Below are positions 1-11,900 of a DNA stretch of 64,000 nucleotides, piece after piece. Positions within the stretch are counted from its first letter, which is position 1. Every line of letters starts with the position of its first letter. The position numbers and the translations under genes are program-made. The notes beneath the pieces were generated by a model, which was not told the origin of the DNA, searched no databases, and saw only the letters and a program-made list of their open reading frames with translations. Source of the stretch: Siphonodentalium dalli (lineage: Eukaryota > Mollusca > Scaphopoda > Gadilida > Siphonodentaliidae); the NCBI GenBank assembly GCA_032622095.1, contig CP136065.1, positions 112,881,195 through 112,945,194 on the forward strand, read 5' to 3'.

Positions 1-147
1 TCAGTGTTTAAGTCACAACAATTGAACATAATTTCTCCCTCAAATTTCACCCTGAGACTTACACATTGGTAAAGTCAATAGGAAAGTAATTATAAGAGCT
101 TTTGTCATTCCCTCTGACCATAACTAGTATTACGGTAATGTGTTTTT

Positions 148-1165
148 AGCTCAACTTTACTTTGTAAAGTTTGAGCTATTGCCATGGCTTCAATTGGCTT
201 GGTATCCGTTGTCCGTGCGAGTGTGTTTGTATGTGAGTGAGGCATCAACAATTTCCTTTAGTATGGGCTACAGGTCGTATCTTTGGTCAGATCAATTATA
301 AAATTTGTCATGGCTGTTGACATTGACATGTAGATTGGAACGAGTCATTTTGGGGTCATTCGACAAAAAAACGTGGCCGCCAGCAGAATGTCCGAGAAGA
401 TATCTCCACCACCGGTTCTTGCATCTCATTGAAATTGGGTATGGATGTTCACCACCATCAGGACATTCAATGGAGTGTTCAATCAATTTGTTCCGGCTTT
501 CCATTTTAGAGCTATTCATCTTTGTTTATCTTAAAATGTTGATTGTTTTGTCCGTCTGCCTTCAGAGTTTCTCATCCATGGATTATAGGTACTGTATGTC
601 TGCGATATGCCTAGTATGAGGATATGCACAGGGCAGCTCATATTGGTTGAACTACCTATAGTTTTGTGAGGTCAGTTTGTGAGCCTGTTACATTACTTAC
701 TTTCTGGATATTCAGTATATGAGACTTACTCAACAATGTCTTGATAGAGTTTGAAAACCAACCAGGTCAGCTTATTTTAGAGTTAGGCCCTTAATTATTT
801 TATTTTTGTGAATTTTGATAGTACAACTTTGGTGAGGTCTGTTCACGGGGAAATATTTGGAATGTCAGACTTCCTCAACAGTGTTGTTTATGATAGCCAT
901 TTACAATTAATCATTTGCCAAACATGAGCTTGGATTGAAAATCATTTTCAATCCGAGCTCATGTTTGGCATAGCAACCATAACTTGACACTTCAAAATTC
1001 TTGTTATACATGTATTTGCATGTAGATACAGAAAGTTGGGCTTTCAAGGTCCTTGATATGGTATCGATGCCGCTGGCAACCCTCTTGGATTTTGCTCTTT
1101 GCATGACTATATCCTTCGGGACCATCCTCAAGTTGAGCTACAGTGTCATTGACTCTTTAATTTTC
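148..1165 (+). repeat. Interspersed repeat family A, copy 1 (interrupted)
   Basis: It starts with a hairpin (AGCTCAACTTTAC ... GTAAAGTTTGAGCT) and ends near 'gttgagctacagtgtcattg'. Both ends match the copy at 37771-38580 in order and orientation. Only one core unit is recognisable (around 335-420, 'acgagtcattttggggtcatt'). The middle is replaced by other sequence, so this copy is decayed or interrupted. Confidence 0.7.
916..970. repeat. Near-perfect short palindrome (27-bp arms)
   Basis: Arms 916-942 and 944-970 are reverse complements with one mismatch around a single central base. It lies inside the decayed family A repeat and could be a tiny MITE or a foldback remnant. No function is evident. 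Confidence 0.85.
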
Positions 1166-1483
1166 CGAAGTTATGGTCCTTATTAAAGAGTGTAAAATAT
1201 GCCAATCCCTGTATCTCCATCATATTAGATGGGATATGATTGATCTTTTAAATACACATGTTGATGTCTTGAGATGAATGGATCCTACCAGGTCCCAAGC
1301 TAGGGGTTGAAAACAGGGTGAAGTGACTTCACTCTGGAGATTTTAGGGAGACTTCAGCCCAAAACACTAGTAGAGAGAAGTGGGGGAGACTTAAGAAAAA
1401 CATAAGAAAAATAATAGATAAAAGATAAATAATGAGATAAAACATGTTTAATAGCAAGAATAAAATACAGCACAAGTATAGTT

Positions 1484-2085
1484 ATACCCCCCGCAACGAA
1501 GTTAGGGGGGGTATACTGGAGTCAGCTTGTACGTCCGTCCATCCGTCTTTGGACACAAATTTGTCCGGAGTTTTTCTCAGTCGTTTTTTGATCAATTTCC
1601 ATGAAACTTGGCACAGACATCAACCTCCATAGGAACCTGTGCACCTTCGATTATGACGTCTGTCAGACTTTTTTTGGTGGAGTTATCCCCCATTTTTCGA
1701 CTTAGAAATTATTTTGCAACATGCATAATTTTGTCCGAGCTTTTATTCCTACATTTTTCTGTCAATGTTTTTTAATCTTGGCACTGATATTTAGTACCAT
1801 GGGAACCTGTTCACCTGCGATTATGACGTCTGTCCAACATTTTTTGTGTGGAGTTATTCGCCTTTTTCGACTTAGAAATTTATCCGAACATGCATAATTT
1901 TCTCCAAGCTTTTATTCCTACATTTTTCGGTCAATAGGTTTAAGATTAGGGTTATGGTTGTACACCTGCAATGGGAACTGTTATTTTATTATTTTAACTA
2001 AATGTTTACTGACATGTGAAACATCTTTGTATTTTATAAACAGGGGGGTATCCGTAGTCCCATTGGGACAGTCACACCTCTATAG
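1484..2085 (+). repeat. Interspersed repeat family B (hairpin, GTCC run, two ~180-bp core units)
   Basis: The left end is a C6/G7 hairpin (ATACCCCCCGC ... AGGGGGGGTAT), followed by 'gtacgtccgtccatccgtc'. Two core units follow, each containing 'cgattatgacgtctgtc' and a 'tttttcgacttagaaatt' phrase. The right end carries 'caggggggtatccgtag'. The layout matches the other hairpin/core-unit families in this window. Confidence 0.7.
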
Positions 2086-2916
2086 ATAGATAACCTGACA
2101 TTGTATTTCTTCAATTATAATTACTTTTATTTAAAAATAAAATAATGTTTACTTTATTTGAAAAACTTTTGTTATTATAAACTTAAATTTTTTGAAAATG
2201 ATTTGTGAAAATATCATTTAAGCAAGAAAATGAGCAAGTTACAGTAGTCATTAAATTTTTAACATAAATGGAAGTAGTATTGTAATACAATATTCTAAGA
2301 TTCTATCATTATTATTTCCTGGACTGGAAGATATGTACAGTCTGACCAAGATGTAAGTTTAATTTCGTCACTGCTGCAACTGTGGGTGTCCGCTAAAATA
2401 AGCAATCAGAACTAATCAAGGAGTTGTAATAGCTTTTAGTTTTATTTCTAGCACTTTTATTAATTAATGCCAACTTCCATGGTATAATCCGATTTGGAAG
2501 GCTACTTTGTTTTCGCCTTGCAGACATCCGAGGGTGAAGTCGACAGCGAGAACTTCGCCCCAGTCACCTCCTAGATTGGGGCATGGAACAGGTTTTGTTC
2601 AGTCAACACTTTCAAACACTTTTGAGCTACTGTAACAAATTTGAAATCAAAATAGTAAGCATGCAAATTGTCAATGGGCACTTTACTGTATTATGTTGGT
2701 AGATACTGTATTATTATGCTGGTAGATCTATCTTTAATCAAAATTCTGACATATCTGAAATTGTAATACCTTCTGAAGCATATATCAATTGGATATATCC
2801 CTCTATACCCCCAGTATATGATGGGGATATAAATTTGTATACATGTATTTATGACACTGGAGTATTGTAGGCATTTCTGAATACAGGTACTACAATGATT
2901 TGATATTTCCTTTCAG

Positions 2917-2987
2917 TCCATCACAAGAGTTGTACCAGGTGTTGGCATCTACTTCTCTTCACTGCACTGGCTCAGGACTAATTTCGG
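2917..2987 (+). CDS. SLC25A38: SLC25A38 exon (first visible)
   Basis: It follows 'tttccttttcag' and ends before GTGAGT. It encodes [20 protein letters not shown] and three further residues. It enters in phase 0 and leaves two bases for a split Gly codon. It corresponds to the end of the first carrier repeat, just after the family's 'GLWKG.SP' segment, which should be on an upstream exon not in this window. Confidence 0.95.
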
Positions 2988-5900
2988 GTGAGTAACATTT
3001 TCCTGATCAAGTCATACTGAATACGATGTTCAAACAAATTCTCTTTTCTTTCAATGGAAGATGATGCCTTCTATTACCATGATTTCGTAAAAAGCGATGC
3101 TTTCACTTCACTTGGATGTTATTTGCATGTAAACAGTTATCCCATCGCCATGGCAAATGTTACTACCGTAAATTCTCACAAACTGCAAATTCACTGAACT
3201 AAGGCCATTAAAAATAAATATTTGTTTCTCAGGCATCGGTGATAGGAAATCAAATACACAACCAGACCTGTACAAAACTCTTTTTATATTGATTTACGGA
3301 CGCCTCACCGGTCTAGCAGAAACCCTGCTTAGACACATGATTGGCAATTTAAGCTTACGAAAAGATACAGCTGTCTGTCTAGATGACCAAGTAGTTGAAG
3401 ATGCCACTCTGAGTCTATGAATCACGCATGTTGCACGCTGTTTGGGAAGGTCTTGGTGATTTCACTGCAAATGAATAAATGCAATAGAATTACATGTATC
3501 TGTGTCGATCTTTATTCCAGGAGTAAAGATCCTCGCTCGATAGAGTCCATGCTGTTTGGTGCAGGTGCGCGATCATTTGCTGCTGTGTCCACTATACCAT
3601 TCACTGTGCTAAAAACTAGATATGAGGTAAAGTCAGTGTGTGACTCAAGCAGAAAGCAACATGCTATATTTAATTCTCAATGTACAAAAGCCAATATAGA
3701 ATTTCATGCATTTCTAAAGAAAATGCCTTCGAAGGAAAAGGCGTTGTGTCATTTTGGATTCAATACAGTCTATTTTATGTTAGCGAAACAAACCCTGCAA
3801 CATCTGATTTTGACCAAATTGGTTCATGGCTTCTAATATATTTAGATGACATTGTAAACAATCCTATCCAAATTTTATTTCAGGAGTTATGCCTCTTAGA
3901 TTGTTTCCCCAAGATTCCTTTTTGTGATGTAAGCACAATAACCTGACAAGACAGTGTTGTCCAATTTTGACCAAATGGTTGGTGTCTTCCAGGTAGGTAC
4001 TCATGAAGACATGAGTTTGAAAACCAGTTTTGCCCGAAATATTAGATTTGCTTCTTCGATTGTTTTCCCTAAGACAAGTACGTTAACTTTTAAAATGGTG
4101 ATGTCTTCTACTCATGATTATTTGAAAATCAGTCTTGCCCAACATTTTATATGAGGAGATTTACTTTGTTTTTTGGGGTGTCCATTTCATTGCGTTAGCG
4201 CAATAACTGTAACAGATGAGATTTGATTTCAGGTTTGTGGATTCTCCTATTCAAATCTACTTAAAAACTTTCATTATGCTGCCATAGCTCAACCTGAGTA
4301 ATCCACAGCATCTCTGATGCATACCTCTTGTTTTGAGGTGTTTCTATTGTATTTTGATGCATATGAAAATCGTAAAGTAGCATAATTTCTCATGGTCTAG
4401 TTCTATATTCTATTGGTATTTTAATATTCTGAAAGTGTCACTAACCTGATTTCTATTTTTAATCTTATTTTTCAGAGTGGCTCATTCAAATATGGCAATA
4501 TGAGCAAAGCTTTGGTCATTGTCTATCAGACAGAGGGTGTGAGAGGTAAGGAACTTGTGTTTTTGTCATGCATTTTTTGGCAACTATGAGAAAAATGGAC
4601 ATTTTTGTTTTCAATATTTTTCCATTAAATTTTTGACAAGCTGTTCATAGTGTCCATTATTATCCATCTAGAGTGTCTGTCCACACATGCGTGCATATTT
4701 AGCCTGCAACATTGATACAGAAAGTAATCTTAAAAAAAATATTTTCCTGTACCTGCTGGTCAACATTAAAAAAAATATAAGTCGGGAGAGGGAAAACATA
4801 ATTTACAAATATAATTTTAACATGGCCAAAGACCACAAAGTTGACTTAAGGTTTACTACACTTTGATAATGTACTGGTATTGGTGTGTACCAGATACTTC
4901 TGAATTATTTAAGTCAAAGTTTGATATTTGCTTTCAGGTCTGTACAGTGGGTTAAGTGCTACATTACTCAGGGATGTCCCGTTTTCAGGACTCTATCTCA
5001 TGTTCTATACTAACTTGAAGAAGTACATTCCAAAGGGTAAGTACAGTGTAAACATTCTATTATACTGTTAGTTTATGACTTCAACAACAAGCATATTTAT
5101 TGGGTTTTATTTTGAACTCATTTATTTCTTAAAAGCCCACATAATGTTTGGATCCCAAATTATTTCGTTGTAGGGTTACTGAAATAAAATGTATATTCCG
5201 CCAAGATGCAAAACACCTGTGGCCTTTAAATGTCCACCAAGTGGCGCTATCCCCTTTTTTCTTCAAGAATGCATTGCGTGTCTGAAATCCTAACTGCATA
5301 ATATTTGCAACTTCATTGCACCTCAAAACAGGTCCGCTCTGAACTAACCTTTGTACTTCAACAATGAAACATTGTATTAACATTTTTTTTCTATCAATTT
5401 AATTGAATATACCAATTTAATTGTTATATTTGATATATTTGTTTCAGAGCTTTCACTTTCCAATGCGAATGATGTATAATACAGCATATGAATATAATGA
5501 TGTATACGGCATCATGTGATTATATAATGTGATTTGAGGTTTCAAGCATTATGTTGGGCTTTAAACTGGTGTTTTGAATGTTATTGCCACAAGTGGAATG
5601 TTGCAGTATAATCAGATAATTATTGCATGTAGATTCACATTTTCAACTGAATTATTTGCATTCACATATCATTGCCCATCGGCAGAAACTAAAATTAGTT
5701 ATTTAAGAAGTCTAATGTTTGCATATTCATGTCACAATGTTTTATAATATATTTCTATCTCAGTTGACCGAGTATTATTCTGTCAGTGTGTCATGTACAC
5801 TCTTTGTTTTAGAAATGGAATTTGAGTGATAAGCAGATTTTCTACCTCTAGATACTAGTACCTCAAATTTGTTATAAAATGAGCAAATGGTGTTGATGAG

Positions 5901-8900
5901 TTTTTTGTTATTTTTGTGTATCCATTGATTTGAATTTCTTTGTGTTCTAATAAAATGTGTAATTGATAAATGAGTTACACCTTCAGTATTGTACTGTTGT
6001 AGATGCGATTCCAAATATGTTTGAAAAATTTGTTTAGCTGGGTTATATTGAACCGATATCAAGCCTCCGAGACAAGCCTCTTAATAAAATAAATAAATTG
6101 ACACGAAAAAGAAATACTATCAACATAATTTCTTTAAGTGGGAGTGAGGATAATGAATAATTATTTTAGGAGTAGTATACAGTGACCAGAAAATTTCTTA
6201 TCCTACGGATATGTGTACATCTGTATGTTTATTGAATTGGGTAGTGTTAAATATCAGCCAGTATTTAAACACAGGCCCCAGTTTCATGACTTGTTTTTGT
6301 CGGCCGAAAACTTTTTTTCGGGGGACTATTAAAATAGCCGGTGTTCGTCCGTCCGGAAATGGTTTCCGGATAACTTTAGTTTCGGTTATTAGATCAAAAG
6401 CAAATTCATAGGTGAGTTTATCAGACCAAAATACAGGTCAAGTTCGAATATAGGTTTGCTCTGCCCATTTTTGCGAGAGTTGTGGCCCTTTTTCGACTTA
6501 GAATCCTGTCAATTTCTGGATGATAACTTCAGTTTGTGTGATCATATCTGAACCAAACTTGGAATGTGCGTTTATCAGCTCGAAATACAGGTCAAATTTC
6601 GAATATGGGTACAATCCTCCCATTTTTGCTAGAGTTATGGCCCTTTTTTGACTTAGAATCCTGTCAATTTCTGGTTTCCTGATGATAACTTTAGTTTGTG
6701 TGATCATATCTGAATCAGATTTAGTATGATAGTTTATCAGCCCAAAATACAGGTCAGGTTCAAATATGGGTTTGCTCTGCCCATTTTTGTGAGAGTTATG
6801 GCCCTTTTACGACTTAGAATCCTGTCAATTTCTGGTTTCCAGATGATAACTTTAGTTTGTGTGATCATATCTGAATCAAATTTGGTATATGAGTTTATGA
6901 GCTCGAAATACAGATCAAGTTCGAATATGGGTACGATCCACCCATTTTTGTCTGGTTGCTTCGGATTTAGGGTCTTGTTATTTTTTTCAGAAAAGCTGAT
7001 GCCCCCAATGAAGCCACTTTTTCGGGGAACACTGTGGCCGGACGGCCTATTATTGGAATTTGTTTGATAAATAAAGTTGGAAAATTGGGCACTTAAACAC
7101 ATCTGATGAAATAAAAAAAAGGTATGGGTGGCTTCGGAATGACTTGCAGGACATATGAGCATTTATAGGTTATGTCATCGCATTTAAGTACAACTCTTTA
7201 ACCCTCAATGACGTGATTTGACGTGTCTAACGGGTACCTGTGACGTTACCCGGGACAGCCCTCAAATGTAACGTCAAGGTAGACAACAGGGCGTAATTAG
7301 CAGCGAATTTTTTGAACACCACCGAAAGTTACATTTTAATGCAAATTGTATCCGTTATTCTACAACTTATTACCAGCTAAATTTTCATTGTGAGAATCAC
7401 GCCTATACAACGGAACTGGTCGGTCTAAATCATGCAGGAATGGATCAAATTTCATTTTTATTTATGCCAAACTTCCTCGGAGAAGTTGAGAAAGTCACCA
7501 GAAAAAGTTGAACAGACGGTTCGTTTAGGGGGAAATCCTTGTGATGAAGGGAATACACATCCCATCTCCGATTATAATTTAAACTTTTGCGGAGAAAACT
7601 GGAAAAATCTAGCTTTAATATCGAGTAAATCATAACATTTTATTACGTGATTGTTGGTTGCGTCATTTTCAGTTTGTCGCTTTCGCAAAACACGTTGTTT
7701 ATTTATCTGGTGCGATGGTATTACTCGTCTCTTAAATATGAATAATCCCTACGATTCCCAATATCAATAAAAAATAAAAATAAATCCAACTTCCTTATTT
7801 GGGTGAGGCTTGATTCTGCCGTCACTGGATTGGTCCGGCTCTTCCATCAATTATACAGGCTCTTCCAATAACCTCCCGATTGATCCACTCTTCCGGTTTG
7901 CAACACAACACACACATGGTTTTCACTCGACCGAAGTTGAATTAAGAATCGCAAAGTTGGTTCAAACGATATAATTATTCAGAAAATGGCAACAAGAAAT
8001 AGATCTTTGGTTTGTTCAGGCGGATTTGGAAACATTAGAAGACAATTTCAGTACTGATACCAGTACGTTGTAATACCTGGGTACCGGTATGTCATTGAAA
8101 ATGGAATAATTATTTGCACCCCCAGCCGGGATTGAAATGGATTATTCCATATTAAACTGCACTTAGCGATATAAACTTCCCGCTACTTGACCAGAAATCG
8201 ACAAGGTGTTGATCTGAACAGTTATATGTCACAGTATTCATATTCAATAAAGCATAAAAAACTGAATAACACCGTTTATATAAACGAAAAACTTGCCATG
8301 CAAACCAACACGTCAAATCACGTCATTGAGGAATAGGTAGCCACGTCAAATCACGTCATTGAGGGTTACGCTAGAAAACTATTTGAGTGTTAAAGAGTTA
8401 AGTACACGTTCGTGACAAATTATTGCTAAAAAATATTGATTTTATAACTAGGTCAAAGGCCTCTGAGCGGACGGAGATTGACGACCCAATTTCTTTGGTA
8501 GATTTCAGTAATTTCCGATACGATATCTCGACTTCACTTAGTTCAATTTCGCCGAGTTATATTTCAAATGAAAGGGACTTTTTTTTTTTTCCAATAAGAC
8601 ACATCTGAAGATATTTTGGCTGCAATTATCGATTTCTAGAATTTATTAGGGCTTTGATAGTTTGTGTGGTTTTAGCCAAAATCGATCATTTGAACCTTGT
8701 CACTGGTATAGTCTATTTTGGTATTTTAGTAATTTTAAACATTAACAAAGTTTTTAGAAAATGAAAAATTGGGCCAGGCTTAATTTTTGGGGCCAGTTGT
8801 GATGATAATCTAGGACTTTTTATAGCCCCTTTTGTAATCAGTCTGTCCGTCCGTCTGTCTAGATGGCTGGCCATCCATCCGTTAACATTTTTGGTTTCCG

Positions 8901-11900
8901 TTCGATAACTCCAGTTTGAGTTATTTTATCTGAACCAAAGTTGGTATGTGACTTTCCCAGCTAAAGGTACAGTAATGCCCTAATTAATCGACTCCATAAC
9001 CCCAGCAGAATTATGGGTAATTTTTCAGGATTTAGTCAGAAATATGGCTTGGTGCCATTCATCGGAAAGCTCTCAATTAATTAGGGCATTACTGTACATG
9101 CCTTGTTCGAATATAGGTTCTGTCTAATTATTTTCACATGAGTTACGGCCATTTTTCGACTTAGAATTTTTTTTTGCAGCAGTACAATGTAGTACATTTT
9201 TAAATGGCTAAAGGGCGTATTTTGCCATGCCCTAGTGATGCTCTTGTTTTTACTTTGTGGGCTACACAATGACCTCAGATTTTTTTTCCATCGTCGAGTA
9301 GCCACTTACTAGTAAGCGGGTAAAAGTTTGCCAGTCCGGATTCCTCTTATTTGATAATTTTAAGAATACTTAAGAACTATATGAATAACTTTATTAATTA
9401 CCTGTATTTGGTTATTTTCATTGAAGATAACATGTTTTTAATAATTTTCATGTGGCCTGTTAAGATTGTGTGTATATGTGTGTCGTGAATATTTCTGGGT
9501 CCAACCAGTGTGAGCATGTCCAAATCTATTTTGTTTTTTGGGTCTCCCTTCTTTTATTTCTTATTGGGTGTTTTTCTTTATTGTACATTGCTAGATTTGG
9601 TACCTATCTCACTGAAGGCTGGAGTTTAGTAGTCATTTGGTACGTTCCCCACCCTGTCTGACAGTGGATGAGCACTGTGTGAGGATCGGTAATGTATGAA
9701 CAAAGGTAAAATTATTGTTCTAATATCAGAACTATATTAAGGCCCAAATGAAATAATACTTGTGTTTCTGGTAACACAGCCGCTCCTCAAGGAATGGAAG
9801 TCATTTTGATTCATTAATGAAAAATTATTTGATTAGTCAATCCTCTTTTGTGTGCTTAAAACAGTACCAATATCTGTTACATATTTAAAACATAGACATA
9901 CGTTGGACCTTTGTAAAGTAATTGCCATAATATTTCAATGTTGATGTGGGTGCATCTGTGACATGAATTGTCTAATATCATTACCTCAACAAAGGGGATA
10001 AATAAAATTATTCATGGAGAAAAATAAATAAAAAATACGAATAAATTATTTGATTGATTTGAGGAGGAAAATCAAATCAAAAGAGAAACAAAATGAATGC
10101 TCGACCTGCATGCCCCGAACCTGCTGATGGTTGTTGCCATAAACACATGTATATTTTTACTTGGCCTAATATTTCAGTTCTGTACCTGCAGAAAGGGGCT
10201 CACACTGGTCTTATGATCCACATTTTAAAACCAGATAAGCAGCAAAAAAAGATTGTTCCTCAGTTTTGGAAATTTAATTAATGATTTCCTTTCATTTTAT
10301 TTAAGTTTCAGGGCTTATTTGGATATGAGAATGTGTAATTGCCACATTTTATTTTTGGACGCTCATCGCTGACATCTTGGGTTAACCTAAATTTTACATT
10401 TATTCCAGAAGTAGTTTGTTATTTGGCTTAAATGTGGCTCATATTAAAGCCTTTGGTGGGCAACCTTTCTGACAGGTTTGATGTAATTAATGGAGTTGTG
10501 CCTCATTGACAAAATGTCCATTGATGACAGGTAGTTTCTCATGTCCTAGAAACAAATGAACAGTTTATTGTCCATCTCGATGTAAATTCTACTATTGGAT
10601 GCAACTTTGAAGACTGATGCTCATTTTGCTCACTCTTTGATAGTTGAGAATAGTTGTTTATGGAATTATAACAAGTCTCAATATGCATAATTTTACATAT
10701 TGTTCCTTTTAATAAGTCAGAGCGAGTGAAGTCATCACTGGACACAACAGAGTGGCATAACTCCTTGTTGATTTTTTCACTTATTAAAATACTCCTGCTT
10801 AGATTACAGTGCGCACTATAATGAGTCAAGTTTCTGTTATTATAAACTGAGTGTGAATTTTCTTGATTGTAGATCAGCGCCTTGATACAGCTCTGCCGCT
10901 TATGCAATTCTCATGTGGCATTCTTGCTGGGGCTTTGGCTTCCTTCATCACGCAGCCTTCTGATGTTGTGAAAACCAACATGCAACTGAATCCACAGAAA
11001 TTCACAAGATTACTTCAAGTCGCTCAATATATTCTTGAGGTAAGTGTCGATAAGAACAAGGCAACCAGGAACCAACCATATCATATATTCATGGTTTAAT
11101 GATTGTGGTAACCTATAGATCTATATTTACTTGTTGTGATGTCTTATCAACTACTCTAACAAACATGATCCAATTGCAACAAATTTCTTTTATGACTTGT
11201 CCTTGAAATGTCCTTGATTTGTTAAAACCAGTCCATGTTAAAAAAACATGGCCATCTTGGATTTCAAATGTTAATTCATTAGCACACCCTGCAGCCCACA
11301 TTTATTGGAGAATTGATTTGAAACTTTAGGCGACAGCAATTTAATTGCTTGGTTTACGAACCTGCCGACAACTTTTTAAGGAAAATCGCAAAAAAAAAAA
11401 AAAAAAATTAGATATGTGACTTATTATGGCATTGGATTCTCATTCAGGCGCACGTACAACGTTTTTTATGTATCGTGTAGCAAATGGCGACATCTGCTGA
11501 GTCCGGATTCCTACTTCAACAAAAGAACTAAACACCCATCGCATACACAAATGATGCATCATTCTGTAGGCCAGTGTATGCGATCGCGCATTCAAGATAT
11601 AAATAAGACAGCCCGGTCGGCCATGCTGCGCAGTAAATAGTGGGGCGTAAATCAATATAAACCCCGGCGAGTCACTTCGAAAATCCCCTGGTCTTTTGTG
11701 GGCTGTATTTGAAAAATTACAATATATTATACCCGTAGCTCCCTTATATTCCTTCGCGGAATTGGGCGCAAACCATGCTTGAAAGACAACTCGTACACGA
11801 TAATATTAGTAGCGAAAAGCACGTGCGTTTTGGCGGGAAAATGACAGCCCTGGGAATTAGCGTCGGTGAACGATTAGGCTACTTACGGTGAAAGTCGAAA

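Larger units (their letters stand above)
1..2916. other. Partial intron (or 5' region) upstream of the first visible SLC25A38 exon
   Basis: No coding exon was found here. The first visible SLC25A38 exon begins mid-protein, so this stretch is inferred to be intron. It holds two interspersed repeats (148-1165 and 1484-2085) and a short palindrome (916-970). Positions 1166-1483 and 2086-2916 are AT-rich with nothing recognised. A GC-richer patch at 2517-2575 follows a splice-acceptor-like TTGCAG and stays open for 16 codons, but it matches no part of the carrier. Confidence 0.6.
5037..10872 (+). other. SLC25A38 intron, 5.8 kb, repeat-bearing
   Basis: It contains a four-unit tandem repeat (about 6290-7070), a piggyBac-like element (7192-8399) and a family D repeat (8820-9255) with a nested MITE. 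Positions 5037-6280, 8400-8815 and 9260-10872 are AT-rich and hold nothing recognised beyond a fragment near 9740 resembling other 'ggcccaaa...tgtgtttctgg' pieces of the window. Confidence 0.8.

Noticed and set aside
2517-2575. Possible short exon after TTGCAG (16 open codons, GC-richer)
   Set aside because: It matches no part of the carrier, ends in a stop, and can be explained by a local hairpin-rich repeat.
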